This document shows positions 54,110 to 63,868 of a stretch of DNA of 64,000 nt, piece after piece. The position numbers and the translations under genes were made by a program. Position 1 is the stretch's first letter; every line of letters begins with the position of its first letter. The DNA is taken from assembly GCA_003278365.1 (NCBI GenBank), contig QCFS01000003.1:21587-85586 (forward strand), in the 5' to 3' direction. The DNA comes from Prochlorococcus sp. AG-363-M17 (GTDB lineage Bacteria; Cyanobacteriota; Cyanobacteriia; PCC-6307; Cyanobiaceae). The notes below the pieces were generated by a model, which made no database searches, was not told where the DNA came from, and saw nothing but the letters and a program-made list of their open reading frames with translations.

Positions 54110-55201
54110 TTATAGCAATGTTGCTCTTAACAAAAGATCATCATCAAAAGCTTTAAGTTCATACCTACTTAACTTAATAACTTCACTCATAGAAGTAAAT
54201 CCAAGCTCAGCAATTGGTGTGGCAGCTAATACTCCTCCCATTAGTTTTGGAGACATCATTATAGCCAACTCCTGAATACATCCTTGTTTAATAGCCAATG
54301 AGGCAAGTCTAGGACCACATTCCCATAGAACAGAATTGCAATCCTTTTTAGCTAAGCCTAAAAGCAACTGAATAGGCTCACAAGAAGGTAAAGATAACTT
54401 TTCAAACCCTTCAGGAAATGATTCAAGCAAATCCTCAGAAGTCTCTTTAGGAAATGCAATTAAGGTTCTCGCAATAGATGTATCCCAAACCCTTGCATTC
54501 GATGGCAATTCTAGTGACCTACTAAAAACTACCCTTATCGGCTCTGGCGTGGATTTACCTCTTGAGGTAAGTAAAGGATCATCAGTTCTAACGGTCCCTC
54601 CCCCAACAATAACTGCATCAACAGTTCCTCTAAGACTGTGAACCCAGTCCCGAGAAGTTTCATTGGTTATCCATTTACTAACTCCATTAGTTAAAGCTGT
54701 TCGACCATCAAAGCTCATGCCCCATTTAAGGATCCCCCACGGTCTTCCTGTAGAGACCCTATGAAGAAAAGATTTATTTTGTTCAGCTGCCAACTCTTGG
54801 AGAACTCCTGTAACAACTTCGATTCCCTCTTGCATAAGACGATGCAGACCGGATCCTGAAACACGCGGATCTGGATCCTCCAAGGCAACCACAACCCTCT
54901 TTAAACCCGAAGCCAAGATCATCTCAGTACAGGGAGGTGTTCTGCCGTGATGACAACAAGGTTCAAGTGTCACTATTAGCGTTCCGTCAATTGCCTCTTT
55001 ACCTGCCTGCTCCAATGCTCCAACCTCAGCATGTGGCGCCCCTGCTCGGGCATGAAAACCCTCTCCCACAAGATTTCCCCTTTTATTAAGCACAACTGCT
55101 CCTACGAGAGGATTAGGGCTGGTTCGACCTTCTCCCAATGATGCGAGCTGAAGAGCTCGATGCATCCAATATTCCAAGGACTTGTCCGAAACTGAATCCA
55201 T
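54110..55201 (-). CDS. ribD: riboflavin biosynthesis deaminase/reductase RibD
   Basis: Bifunctional enzyme of riboflavin synthesis. 363 residues from the ATG at 55201, chosen because it overlaps the upstream stop as TGATG (coupling); a start 33 bp earlier would overlap the upstream gene more. Deaminase zinc site: HAE (57-59) and PCCHHGRTPPC (Cys82/Cys91). The reductase half follows from about 150 with WGMSFDGRTA, GGGTVRTDDPLL and the NADPH region near the end. Confidence 0.95.
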   Translation of the reverse strand: MDSVSDKSLEYWMHRALQLASLGEGRTSPNPLVGAVVLNKRGNLVGEGFHARAGAPHAEVGALEQAGKEAIDGTLIVTLEPCCHHGRTPPCTEMILASGLKRVVVALEDPDPRVSGSGLHRLMQEGIEVVTGVLQELAAEQNKSFLHRVSTGRPWGILKWGMSFDGRTALTNGVSKWITNETSRDWVHSLRGTVDAVIVGGGTVRTDDPLLTSRGKSTPEPIRVVFSRSLELPSNARVWDTSIARTLIAFPKETSEDLLESFPEGFEKLSLPSCEPIQLLLGLAKKDCNSVLWECGPRLASLAIKQGCIQELAIMMSPKLMGGVLAATPIAELGFTSMSEVIKLSRYELKAFDDDLLLRATLL

Positions 55202-55740
55202 CAAGGGGCTTGAATCTTCTCGATTGTTCTCCACTCTTGAACAACAAAAGGAGGGACTGGCAATTCAGTGAAAACATCTTTGAGCAGTAATCTTAATGGC
55301 CTGTTATTACTAAGGTCATTCAACAGTGGGGTTAAATCAAACTCAGCGGCAGCTTCCCTTGGGTCTTTTGATAACTTCTCATTATCCAAAGTTATATCCT
55401 TTAGATTCCATGTACGAAGACCAGCCTTGACCTGAAGATTATTTGGATGATCGAAGCGAAGTGTTCCTGGATACCCAACTATTCTCAATACTTTATTATC
55501 ATCAGAATCTTCTTGAGGGTAAGCAACCATTTGCCAAGTTTGATATTCAAGGTCACGTAAACTTTCTACACTTCTAACAACAGTCTGGCCTGATCTTTCT
55601 TGAATATTTTGCAATTGTGCATTAGCAGATAATGGAAGGAAGAGAAGAAGAATAGAAGCAGAGATTAAAGTAATAAAGATCCTATAAAAGCATAAGAATT
55701 CATTCCAAAAACTCGATACTGCTTTATGTTTGCAAGACAT
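55201..55740 (-). CDS. DUF3122 protein, secreted or lipid-anchored
   Basis: 179 residues with a hydrophobic N-terminal helix (about 18-40, FYRIFITLISASILLLFLPLSANA) acting as signal. The mature part (LQNIQERSGQTVVRSVESL ... LRFDHPNNLQVKAG ... PPFVVQEWRTIEKI) matches the cyanobacterial DUF3122 family. The start may be at a later Met or non-ATG codon since the N-terminus before the helix is long. It overlaps ribD by one base. Function unknown. Confidence 0.85.
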   Translation of the reverse strand: MSCKHKAVSSFWNEFLCFYRIFITLISASILLLFLPLSANAQLQNIQERSGQTVVRSVESLRDLEYQTWQMVAYPQEDSDDNKVLRIVGYPGTLRFDHPNNLQVKAGLRTWNLKDITLDNEKLSKDPREAAAEFDLTPLLNDLSNNRPLRLLLKDVFTELPVPPFVVQEWRTIEKIQAP

Positions 55741-55793
55741 GAGGCAAGAGTTGCTATCAATTAAAAAATGAAAAATTAGACTGGAAGAAATTC

Positions 55794-56063
55794 CTAGAGG
55801 GATGATTCTTCTGCATCCAATAAAGAATCCAGAGTAACTGCTGTTCTAACAATTGCCTGATAATGGTTTAAGGCGCGTCTACTGCGATCCAGCCATCTTG
55901 CGGGATCTGTAGTGGCATCACTGGAAGCTGCTTGAGAAGCAGAGATCGTCTCAGGATCCATTAACTCTAGGTCCTTTTGCTGATGAACAAGAGCAATCGT
56001 CAATTCATGAAGTCGTTGACGCCTATTGAAGCTCTGACCCAAGTCCTCGATTTGCTTCTTCAC
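55794..56063 (-). CDS. conserved cyanobacterial helical protein
   Basis: 89 residues, soluble and helical (NRRQRLHELTIALVHQQKDLEL ... ARWLDRSRRALNHYQAIVRTA). It reads like a conserved short cyanobacterial protein, but I cannot name a family. It is 53 bp upstream of the DUF3122 gene on the same strand, divergent from cobL. Confidence 0.65.
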   Translation of the reverse strand: MKKQIEDLGQSFNRRQRLHELTIALVHQQKDLELMDPETISASQAASSDATTDPARWLDRSRRALNHYQAIVRTAVTLDSLLDAEESSL

Positions 56064-56154
56064 GACTTTCTATTCTCTAAATCAATCATGGCCCAATGGA
56101 GTAATAATCTGAACAAAAAACCACCTTTTCATAACAGCAGGCAAGAATAAAAGA

Positions 56155-57453
56155 ATGAAACCCTCTTCAACACATAGGCGAATATATGTTATTGGGTCAG
56201 ATGCTGGAGGCATTAGAAACCTTCCAAAGCACCTTCAAAAACTTGTCTTAAAAGCGGACTCACTTGCAGGCCCAGAAAGACTTTTGGAATCATTTAAAGA
56301 ATGGTGGGAGAAAAACAGCCCTAAGAAATCTCTCCCGGAGCTTTTTTCAAGCAATAAAGTTGACTTACTTATCAACTGGCTTAAAGAGCAAAATGGAACA
56401 AGCGTTCTGATTTCAAGCGGAGACCCACTCTGGTTCGGAATAGGCAGGAAGTTACTTGAAAGCTTCACTTCTAAAGAACTGCAATTTCACCCTGCACCTA
56501 GTTCCCTCCAACTAGCCTTTTCACGAATAGGCATCCCCTGGCAAAACGCTTCCTGGATAAGTCTTCACGGAAGAGATCCTTCTCCATTGTCAGCTCTTTT
56601 ACAGAAAAGGCCTTCATCTCTTGTGATCCTTACAGACCCAGATGAGGGTGGAGTGGAAGAAGTCAGAAAAATACTTAAATCGTCTGGTTTAGAAAAATCC
56701 TATGCTTTTTGGATTTTCGAGCAACTAGGTCACCCAAAAGAAAGAATTCGAAGACTTTTCCCTTTTGATGAACTCTTCAACGATATTCATCCTCTGAATC
56801 TTGTATTACTTCAAGAAGACGCAACAGATGAAACTAATCCCCAAATGCTCCCATTGTTCGGTGTGGATGACGGAGTCTTCCTCCAACACAAAGATCGTCC
56901 AGGGCTGATGACAAAAAAAGAAATTAGGGTTCAACTACTAGCCGAACTTGAGCTCCCTAAAGAAGGGGTCCTCTGGGATTTATGTGCTGGAGTAGGAAGT
57001 ATTGGGTTAGAAGCTCTTCGTCTTAATCCTTCCCTAAAACTTCTTTTGGTAGAAAGAAGAGGTGGGGGAGCTGCAATTATCAAGCAGAATGCATTGCGAC
57101 TAGGTGTTCAACCCGATGCTGTAGTCGAAAGTGATGTTCTCACTCTTCTAGAGAAAAATATTCTTCCTGAAAATCTATCTTGTCCAAATAGAGTATTAAT
57201 TGGAGGGGGTGGAATAAAAAGAAATTATCTAATTAAAGAAATTCTTGGAAGAATTTCCCCTAATGGAGTAGTAGTGATTCCCCTTGCAACTATAGAGGCC
57301 ATTAAAGAGACAAAAGACATCTTAGTCTCATATGGATGTGAAATAAGTATTAGTCAACATCAATCATGGCGTGGCATCCCACTTTCAAGCGGCATTAGGC
57401 TTTCCCCCATGAATCCTGTATTTATAATAAAAGGAAGAATTGGGAGAACCTAA
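56155..57453 (+). CDS. cobL: precorrin-6Y C5,15-methyltransferase CobL (CbiE-CbiT)
   Basis: Cobalamin pathway: methylates C5 and C15 and decarboxylates. 432 residues, both halves fused: CbiE part (about 8-205) with GSDAGG, SSGDPLWFGIGR and SWISLHGRDP; CbiT part (about 240-432) with KKEIRVQLLAEL and the SAM motif LWDLCAGVGSIGLEAL. Pseudocobalamin synthesis is expected in this group. Convergent with the DUF192 gene. Confidence 0.93.
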   Translation: MKPSSTHRRIYVIGSDAGGIRNLPKHLQKLVLKADSLAGPERLLESFKEWWEKNSPKKSLPELFSSNKVDLLINWLKEQNGTSVLISSGDPLWFGIGRKLLESFTSKELQFHPAPSSLQLAFSRIGIPWQNASWISLHGRDPSPLSALLQKRPSSLVILTDPDEGGVEEVRKILKSSGLEKSYAFWIFEQLGHPKERIRRLFPFDELFNDIHPLNLVLLQEDATDETNPQMLPLFGVDDGVFLQHKDRPGLMTKKEIRVQLLAELELPKEGVLWDLCAGVGSIGLEALRLNPSLKLLLVERRGGGAAIIKQNALRLGVQPDAVVESDVLTLLEKNILPENLSCPNRVLIGGGGIKRNYLIKEILGRISPNGVVVIPLATIEAIKETKDILVSYGCEISISQHQSWRGIPLSSGIRLSPMNPVFIIKGRIGRT

Positions 57454-57472
57454 TGATTACTCTAAGGATTAT

Positions 57473-57961
57473 TCATTGAACCCTTTTAAAATATTCGATT
57501 CTTACATCATCACCTACATTAATATCCAAACGATTGGCTTCTCCAGCAGTCAACTCAATAACTCCATCAACTAGACCTTTTGAAGTATATGTCGGGCAAG
57601 GCAATTCAAGACAAATAGATGCATTATGCTCAATGTACACAATATTACTATCAAAAATAAACAAAATGTCTAAGGGGAATTGTGTCTTATACATCCAAAA
57701 TCCTACTCGCCTTGGAGTTTCGAAAGGAAAATACATTCCTCTTAAAGGATCTAATTTACTTCGCTGCATCAATCCCAATTTTTGTTCGTTTGGACTATCA
57801 GCAACCTCTAAAAGAATACATTCGCCATTTTCAAGACAGAAATAAGCATCTAGAGGCAAAATTTGTTTATCAAGGAATTGTTGCCTTTGATTTCTAGTGT
57901 ATATAAAGAGGCTTATAACAAAAATAACTGAGAAAAGTAATTCCTTAACTCTCCATTTCAT
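57473..57961 (-). CDS. DUF192 protein, membrane-anchored
   Basis: 162 residues: one N-terminal helix (about 8-22) then the DUF192 domain ([30 protein letters not shown] ... [18 protein letters not shown] ... [18 protein letters not shown]). Located outside the cytosolic membrane by inference. Its start overlaps the nadK stop by 4 bp. Function unknown. Confidence 0.88.
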   Translation of the reverse strand: MKWRVKELLFSVIFVISLFIYTRNQRQQFLDKQILPLDAYFCLENGECILLEVADSPNEQKLGLMQRSKLDPLRGMYFPFETPRRVGFWMYKTQFPLDILFIFDSNIVYIEHNASICLELPCPTYTSKGLVDGVIELTAGEANRLDINVGDDVRIEYFKRVQ

Positions 57962-58875
57962 TGCTTATCTGGTTTAGCAACATGAGGCAACCCCCAGCCC
58001 AGTTTATTTCTCAGAACCTGGAAAAATTCATGATCTGAAAGTCTAACAAATCGAACCGGATGATCACTACGACGTATCAAAACTCTATCTTCTGGCCATA
58101 CATAACAACCTGCACTTCCATCAACAACCATCATTAATCTTTCTGGAGTAGCCGGAAAAATAGTTACAGGTTCTTGATCACTAAATACTAGAGCCCTTGA
58201 TGCTAATGAATGAGGCGCAATAGGAGCTAACTCTAAAACTGGGCAATCGGGAGAAATCACAGGCCCACCTGCACTTAGTGCATAAGCAGTTGATCCAGTT
58301 GGTGTTGAAAGAATTACCCCATCAGCAGATATATCAACAGGTGCATGCCTCCCTATTGCAATTTCAAAATGGCACATACTTGTCAAAGGTTCTCTATGAA
58401 GAGCCATCTCGTTAAGAGAAAGAGCTTCCCATCTTCTTTGTTCTCCACGAAATACACTTACTACTAGGCTGGAACGAGTCTCAATACTCCATTTCTTTGC
58501 TAAGACTTGATCAAGGACCTTATCAAGATCAGTCAAATAAGCTTCAGCAAGAAAACCCATATGTCCAGTATTAATTGTGAGGATTGGAACTTGAACTGGT
58601 GCAGTTTGCCTTGCTGCAGATAGGACAGTTCCATCACCTCCAAGCACAATGGCTAGGGACATGGAAGAATCAAATCCTTTTGGAACACATGCGTTGTAAC
58701 CCAAGGTACGCATATGTTGATCCGGATTAGCAAATCCAACCATTCCGCCGGCACTAGCTGCTCTAATAACAGTTAAACCAGCAAGTTCAAGGCGCTCCTC
58801 AATTTTATGAGCAATCTCTACAGCAATCTCTTTGCTGTCATTAACGATCAGTCCTACACAGGGCACCGATCGCAT
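57958..58875 (-). CDS. nadK: NAD kinase
   Basis: Phosphorylates NAD to NADP. 305 residues; the [12 protein letters not shown] motif (about 79-90), [35 protein letters not shown] and the closing HSLASRAL segments are the family signature. Ends with ATGA overlap with the DUF192 gene, so they share an mRNA. Confidence 0.97.
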   Translation of the reverse strand: MRSVPCVGLIVNDSKEIAVEIAHKIEERLELAGLTVIRAASAGGMVGFANPDQHMRTLGYNACVPKGFDSSMSLAIVLGGDGTVLSAARQTAPVQVPILTINTGHMGFLAEAYLTDLDKVLDQVLAKKWSIETRSSLVVSVFRGEQRRWEALSLNEMALHREPLTSMCHFEIAIGRHAPVDISADGVILSTPTGSTAYALSAGGPVISPDCPVLELAPIAPHSLASRALVFSDQEPVTIFPATPERLMMVVDGSAGCYVWPEDRVLIRRSDHPVRFVRLSDHEFFQVLRNKLGWGLPHVAKPDKQ

Positions 58876-58972
58876 TAGAAAAACATCTCCATCATTCTAA
58901 TAAATTTGTAAAGAATTGAACAATGCAAAAACTCATTTTGACCAAAAAATTTTTTAAGGGAAACAAATCCAA

Positions 58973-59980
58973 CTAAAACTGATCTAAGAATCGCAGATCA
59001 CTTGTATAAAGGCGTCTAATATCGTCAATTTCATGGCGCACCATACAAAAACGTTCAACACCAAGTCCAGCCGCAAATCCTCCCCATCTAGACGGATCTA
59101 ATCCCAATCCCTCCAAAACTGCTGGGTCAACGAGTCCACATCCCATCACTTCCAACCATCTACCTCTCCACTGAACATCAACTTCTGCAGAAGGTTCAGT
59201 AAATGGGAAGTAACTAGCTCTAAATCTCACGGGTAAGTCTCCAAAAAAAGCCTTAAGAAAGGTAGAGACAGTACCTCTTAAGTGACCAAAGTCCAACCCC
59301 TCATCAATTGCTAAAACTTCTACTTGATGAAAAACCGGAGAATGAGTTGCATCCACCGCATCTCGCCTATAAACCCGCCCAGGGGCAACAATCCTTACTG
59401 GAGGGCGATTCTCCTTTAAATATCGAATTTGAACAGGTGATGTATGAGTACGCAATAACATGGACCCTTCTAAATAGAAGGTATCTTGCATATCTCTAGC
59501 AGGATGGTCTTCAGGAATATTGAGCGCAGTGAAGTTGTTTTCGTCGGTTTCCAGTTCAGGTCCTTCGGCTACCCGATAACCCAATCCAGCAAACAAATCG
59601 ACAATATTTTCTGTTGTACGTATCAAAGGATGCCTGTGTCCTGATGGGATACCTGAGGATGGAGCAGAAACGTCCACCGTCTCTCTCGTTAACAATGCAG
59701 TCAGAGCTTCTGACTTAAATTTTTCAACTCGGGTTTCCAGAAGATCTTGCAGAGTCTTCTTTACCTCGTTAGCTCTCTTCCCAACAAGAGGTCTATCTTG
59801 ACCAGAGAGACTTGCCATTCCACCAAGTATTTTGGAAAGTCGTCCTTTCTTCCCTAAAAATTCCACTCTTATTTGATTAAGTACATCTGTATCAGCGGCC
59901 TCCTCGATAACTGAAACGGCCTCAGTTTCCAGAACATCCAACTGGTCTATAAGTTGTGAAATAGTGATAGAAGTGTCCAA
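58973..59980 (-). CDS. pheS: phenylalanyl-tRNA synthetase alpha subunit PheS
   Basis: 335 residues: N-terminal coiled coil (about 1-95), catalytic class II core with motif 2 ([27 protein letters not shown]) and motif 3 ([22 protein letters not shown]). The amino-acid-binding loop [10 protein letters not shown] is present. Partner PheT is not in this window, as usual for split pheS/pheT. Confidence 0.97.
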   Translation of the reverse strand: MDTSITISQLIDQLDVLETEAVSVIEEAADTDVLNQIRVEFLGKKGRLSKILGGMASLSGQDRPLVGKRANEVKKTLQDLLETRVEKFKSEALTALLTRETVDVSAPSSGIPSGHRHPLIRTTENIVDLFAGLGYRVAEGPELETDENNFTALNIPEDHPARDMQDTFYLEGSMLLRTHTSPVQIRYLKENRPPVRIVAPGRVYRRDAVDATHSPVFHQVEVLAIDEGLDFGHLRGTVSTFLKAFFGDLPVRFRASYFPFTEPSAEVDVQWRGRWLEVMGCGLVDPAVLEGLGLDPSRWGGFAAGLGVERFCMVRHEIDDIRRLYTSDLRFLDQF

Positions 59981-60068
59981 AGAAACTTTGTCTGAATTAA
60001 AGACTCTAATCAGGAAACACTACTAAGTTCCAACTCAGAGTGCTTACCGAAGGGATAAAGCCACAATC

Positions 60069-60851
60069 ATGCCAATGAGAATTCTAATAAGCAATGACGA
60101 CGGTGTTTCCGCGCTAGGGCTAAGAACCCTTGCAGCAGAAGCATTTAACCGTGGTCATCAAGTCACAGTTGTTTGTCCTGACCAAGAAAGATCTGCTACT
60201 GGACATGGTCTGACATTGCAAAATCCAATTAGAGCGGAGAGGGCTGATGAACTTTTCCCTAAAGGCATTGTCACTTGGAGTTGCAGCGGCACCCCTGCTG
60301 ACTGCATAAAGTTGGCGCTTTTCGAACTTCTTGATGAAAGGCCACACTTAGTTCTTTCAGGCATAAATCATGGACCAAACTTGGGAACTGATATTTTTTG
60401 CTCTGGAACAGTTGCAGCCGCCATGGAAGGGACTCTTGAAGGCTTACCTTCTATGGCTGTAAGCATTGCAAGCTATCAATGGCAAGTTTTTCAACCTGCC
60501 GCAGCTATTGCATTAGATATCGCTGAAAATTCACTCGCAAAAAACTGGCCTGAAAATTTACTTTTGAATCTAAATATTCCTCCATGCTTGCCTGAAAAAA
60601 TGACGGCGCTCAGATGGTCAAGGTTATCAATCCGAAGATATGACGAGCAATTCTCAAAACGACTAGACCCAAGAGGAAGCAACTACTTTTGGTTGGCAGG
60701 TGAGGCAGTGAAAGACCTTGAGTCAGCAGGAGAAGGGCCTCGCGAATGGCCAACTGATGTAGCTCTAATAGAAGCAAATACTCCTGCTTTAACTCCCATC
60801 CAGCCAGATCTCTTTTGGAGAGGGGCAATATCAGATCTCCCAGAAATTTAA
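60069..60851 (+). CDS. surE: 5'-nucleotidase SurE
   Basis: 260 residues. Metal site SNDDG at residues 8-12, Asn96-region [26 protein letters not shown], and [12 protein letters not shown] match the family. A start two codons later (MRIL) is equally likely. Removes phosphate from nucleotides and related phosphates under stress. Divergent from pheS, convergent with the DUF3611 gene. Confidence 0.95.
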   Translation: MPMRILISNDDGVSALGLRTLAAEAFNRGHQVTVVCPDQERSATGHGLTLQNPIRAERADELFPKGIVTWSCSGTPADCIKLALFELLDERPHLVLSGINHGPNLGTDIFCSGTVAAAMEGTLEGLPSMAVSIASYQWQVFQPAAAIALDIAENSLAKNWPENLLLNLNIPPCLPEKMTALRWSRLSIRRYDEQFSKRLDPRGSNYFWLAGEAVKDLESAGEGPREWPTDVALIEANTPALTPIQPDLFWRGAISDLPEI

Positions 60852-60858
60852 GAGGCTA

Positions 60859-61434
60859 TCAACCAGCTCGATATATTCTCTGCAATAGCCAAAGAGAGAT
60901 AATTAATCCAAATAGATGTGCAAAAAGCACCTGAGTATTGCTAAGCACAGAAAGCATCTCTATTGATGTGATGGGATATCCAACAAGACTTTGTCCAGAG
61001 CCTCCAGCCATAGGTGATCCAAAAAAACCTGGAGCCTGTAAAGAAGCTTGTACAAAAAGACTTCCTGCTAAAGCTTGATAACCAACTGATGAAAAAACCA
61101 ATCCCAATAAATCTGCAATCACGCCCCGTTTAAGCAAACGTCCCGTCTCACCCCTACTAGGCCTTGCCGCGCTATCAAGAGCTCTTCCAGTGCGTACTAT
61201 CAACCAACCCTGCCAAAGGCTGAAGAGGAGGACAAAAAACGCCAAAGTAGTTAATGACAAGCCAGGACCTAAACCCAATGCCCTTTCTGAGTTTCGAGCT
61301 AGGCGTCCTCCAATATTGTTAAACAGCAGGACTCCTACTACAACAATGCCAAGTGTTGTCTGCACCCAAAAACGAAGCCAACCTATTCGGCGTAACCCTA
61401 AGGAAAGCAGCTGAAAATCCAATCGATCAGCCAT
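60859..61434 (-). CDS. DUF3611 membrane protein
   Basis: 191 residues, four helices, with RRIGWLRFWVQTTLGIVVVGVL, TLAFFVLLFSLWQGWLIVRTGR and KRGVIADLLGLVFSSVGYQALAGSLF, the pattern of the cyanobacterial and plastid DUF3611 family. Function unknown. Ends 8 bp from the surE stop. Confidence 0.88.
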   Translation of the reverse strand: MADRLDFQLLSLGLRRIGWLRFWVQTTLGIVVVGVLLFNNIGGRLARNSERALGLGPGLSLTTLAFFVLLFSLWQGWLIVRTGRALDSAARPSRGETGRLLKRGVIADLLGLVFSSVGYQALAGSLFVQASLQAPGFFGSPMAGGSGQSLVGYPITSIEMLSVLSNTQVLFAHLFGLIISLWLLQRIYRAG

Positions 61435-61461
61435 GAAATTTCTAACGACGCTCGTACAAAC

Positions 61462-62412
61462 TTGCCATCAATGCCCTCCGTGTGCACGAAAATTGTGATT
61501 CCACTATGTTCCCCAAAAGAAGCGAAAACGCCCACATCACTTGCTCTAGGTAGTTTCGATGGGCTACATGCAGGGCATCGAAAGGTTATAGAAGTTGTTG
61601 TAAATGACGCCCCTGGAGTCCCAACGGTAGTTAGTTTCTGGCCTCACCCACGAGAAATACTTTATGCAGAGCCCAGGTTGAGATTAGACCTCCCTTCAGA
61701 GAAGACCTCACTATTAACCCCTATTGGTGTCGAGCAATTAGTTCTTGTACCTTTCAACCTTGAACTAGCAGCAATTAGTGCCGAAGAATTCTTTGAAGAA
61801 ATGCTTATAAATAACCTCCACGCTCGAAGAATTGCTGTTGGTCAAAACTTCCGTTTTGGTCGAAACAGAGAAGGCGACGTAAATAAGCTGCAAGACCTTG
61901 GCCAAGCAGCAAATATAGAAATCTTAGTAATACCAATTCTCGAAGACAAAGACGGGCGAATGAGCAGCAGTCGAATACGCAAAGCATTAAGCGAAGGAAA
62001 TCTGGAAAAAGCTAGAAGCCTTATGGGAAGGGCCTATCAATTCAGTGGCAAAGTAGTCAAAGGTCGTGGACTGGGAAAAAAGATTGGATGGCCAACTGCA
62101 AATATTGAAGTAGACGGTCGAAAGTTCCTACCAAGTCTTGGCGTATATGCCGCATGGGTTTGGATTAATGGGTATGAAGATCGATTGCCTGCCGTAATGA
62201 ATCTTGGTCCCCAACCAACTGTGGATCCAACTTCACCATCAAAAGTGGAAGTCCACATCATAGATAAGAACATTGAATTAGACGGGACTCAAATGACTGT
62301 TGAGCCTATAAAAATACTGCGCACCCAAAAAAAGTTTGCCGATCTAAACGCTCTAAGCAACCAAATTGGCAAAGACGTAGAAATAGCTAATGTATTTTTT
62401 CGGTCTCTTTAA
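61462..62412 (+). CDS. ribF: riboflavin kinase / FAD synthetase RibF
   Basis: 316 residues. N-terminal adenylyltransferase with LGSFDGLHAGHRKVI and SSSRIRKALSEGNL; C-terminal kinase with GRGLGKKIGWPTANI, PTVDPTSPSKVEVHI and LDGTQMTV. Converts riboflavin to FMN and FAD. A later start at MPSVCTK (61471) is possible. Divergent from the DUF3611 gene. Confidence 0.95.
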   Translation: MPSMPSVCTKIVIPLCSPKEAKTPTSLALGSFDGLHAGHRKVIEVVVNDAPGVPTVVSFWPHPREILYAEPRLRLDLPSEKTSLLTPIGVEQLVLVPFNLELAAISAEEFFEEMLINNLHARRIAVGQNFRFGRNREGDVNKLQDLGQAANIEILVIPILEDKDGRMSSSRIRKALSEGNLEKARSLMGRAYQFSGKVVKGRGLGKKIGWPTANIEVDGRKFLPSLGVYAAWVWINGYEDRLPAVMNLGPQPTVDPTSPSKVEVHIIDKNIELDGTQMTVEPIKILRTQKKFADLNALSNQIGKDVEIANVFFRSL

Positions 62413-62426
62413 AGTATTCGATATTC

Positions 62427-62546
62427 TCACCCTAAAGCTGGATATGCATTACCCAACCCCCAGACAATGAAACCAGCTATGCCTCCAAGCAAAATAATTC
62501 CCCAAATCAACAAATTAATTATGCTCTCAATAGCATTTTTCTCCAT
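62427..62546 (-). CDS. 39-residue single-helix membrane protein
   Basis: From the ATG at 62546: MEKNAIESIINLLIWGIILL then GGIAGFIVWGLGNAYPALG. A glycine-rich helix resembling low-molecular-mass thylakoid subunits, but not one I can name. Clean frame between ribF and thiE on the opposite strand. Confidence 0.55.
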   Translation of the reverse strand: MEKNAIESIINLLIWGIILLGGIAGFIVWGLGNAYPALG

Positions 62547-62582
62547 GAAAGGAATTCGGCGTGAGGTCTTGCCAAGCCTGAC

Positions 62583-63629
62583 ATGAAATCCATGACTAAA
62601 GCACCTCTTGTAGATCTACGTATCGCTCAATTAATAGACGCAAATCTCGACAGAGGACGAGAAGGCCTGAGAGTCATTGAAGATTGGTGTCGATTTGGCC
62701 TTAAGGAAAAAGAGCTGGTAATAAAGCTAAAAAATCTTCGCCAAGAATTAGGGGCAAAGCATCACGTGAATTACAAAAGGGGGCGTTCCACATCCTCTGA
62801 TTCAGGCATAGGCCTTAATCATCCATATCAACAATCCAGAGCCAACCCTTTTGAAATTGTTTCAGCAAATTGCGCAAGAGTTCAAGAAGCCATGCGTGTA
62901 ATAGAAGAATTTACCAGAGTATTTGATCCTGAACTATCTAAAATCGCTGAAAAAGTACGTTATAATCTTTATGAAATCGAATTAGAAATAATCAGAACTT
63001 CTAAGGGTAAAAAAAGGAGAGATAAACTAGCAAATTGCAAACTTTGTCTAATAACATCACCTCACAAAGACCTAAAGAGGATAGTCAACCAGGTTTTAAA
63101 AGTTGGGGTAACAATGATTCAGTATCGATGTAAAGAGATGAGCGATAGAGATAAAATAAATGACGCGCTGGAGCTTGCTGATATATGCCACAAGCATGGC
63201 TCACTATTTATAGTTAATGATAGAGTTGATATTGCAATTGCAGCAAGGGCTGATGGAGTTCATCTAGGTCAAAAAGATTTTCCAACTGATGTCGCAAGAA
63301 TGATTTTAGGGAGCGAAATGTTAGTTGGTAGAAGCACTAATTGCCTTGAACAAATCCATCTAGCAGAAGCAGAAAAATGTGACTATGTAGGGCTAGGACC
63401 TATCAACAAAAGTAAGACAAAAGAAAACTTGAAGTCTATAGGCACTAATTGCCTCCAAGAAATCACAAAAACAACTCACATTCCTTGGTTTGCCATTGGT
63501 GGAATTAACATCTCAAACCTAAGAGATTTAATTGAATTAGGGACAAAGAAAATAGCCGTGTCAGCGTCAATAATGGATGCGAAAGACCCTGGCAAAGCAG
63601 CTCAAGAATTACTTAAGGTCATTAAATGA
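62583..63629 (+). CDS. thiE: thiamine-phosphate synthase ThiE with N-terminal extension
   Basis: Joins the pyrimidine and thiazole halves of thiamine. 348 residues: an N-terminal domain (about 1-135, NLDRGREGLRVIEDWCRFGL ... NPFEIVSANCARVQEAMRVIEEF) present in cyanobacterial ThiE, then the TIM-barrel synthase with QYRCKEMSDRDKI, FIVNDRVDIA, DGVHLGQKD, VGRSTN and WFAIGGI. A start two codons later is possible. Overlaps thiS by 4 bp (ATGA). Confidence 0.95.
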   Translation: MKSMTKAPLVDLRIAQLIDANLDRGREGLRVIEDWCRFGLKEKELVIKLKNLRQELGAKHHVNYKRGRSTSSDSGIGLNHPYQQSRANPFEIVSANCARVQEAMRVIEEFTRVFDPELSKIAEKVRYNLYEIELEIIRTSKGKKRRDKLANCKLCLITSPHKDLKRIVNQVLKVGVTMIQYRCKEMSDRDKINDALELADICHKHGSLFIVNDRVDIAIAARADGVHLGQKDFPTDVARMILGSEMLVGRSTNCLEQIHLAEAEKCDYVGLGPINKSKTKENLKSIGTNCLQEITKTTHIPWFAIGGINISNLRDLIELGTKKIAVSASIMDAKDPGKAAQELLKVIK

Positions 63630-63838
63630 AACTACAGATCAATGGAAAGCAAAAGGACTTAGGCCCTTACTCATCCCCACCAAGCCTCTCCTCTGTGGTC
63701 AAGACCCTTGGCCATAATCCACTAACTGTAGTGGTTGAATTCAATGGAATTATCATCAACTCACAACTGTGGGAAGATCAAAAAGTCAAAGATGGAGACA
63801 AGCTTGAAATTGTCACGATAGTTGGAGGAGGTTCCTAA
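63626..63838 (+). CDS. thiS: thiamine sulfur carrier ThiS
   Basis: 70 residues, ubiquitin-like fold: QINGKQKDL, VVEFNGIIINSQLW, and GDKLEIVTIVGGGS at the end. The family needs a C-terminal Gly-Gly; here the last residues are GGGS, so a final Ser follows the Gly-Gly and would need removal or tolerance. Translationally coupled to thiE. Confidence 0.9.
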   Translation: MKLQINGKQKDLGPYSSPPSLSSVVKTLGHNPLTVVVEFNGIIINSQLWEDQKVKDGDKLEIVTIVGGGS

Positions 63839-63868
63839 AATCTGTTTGTAGTTTGTAGATAGAAAGAA

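Noticed and set aside
62400..62582. Thiamine (TPP) riboswitch before thiE
   Set aside because: The region lacks the conserved CTGAGA-type core and holds a small minus-strand gene instead.
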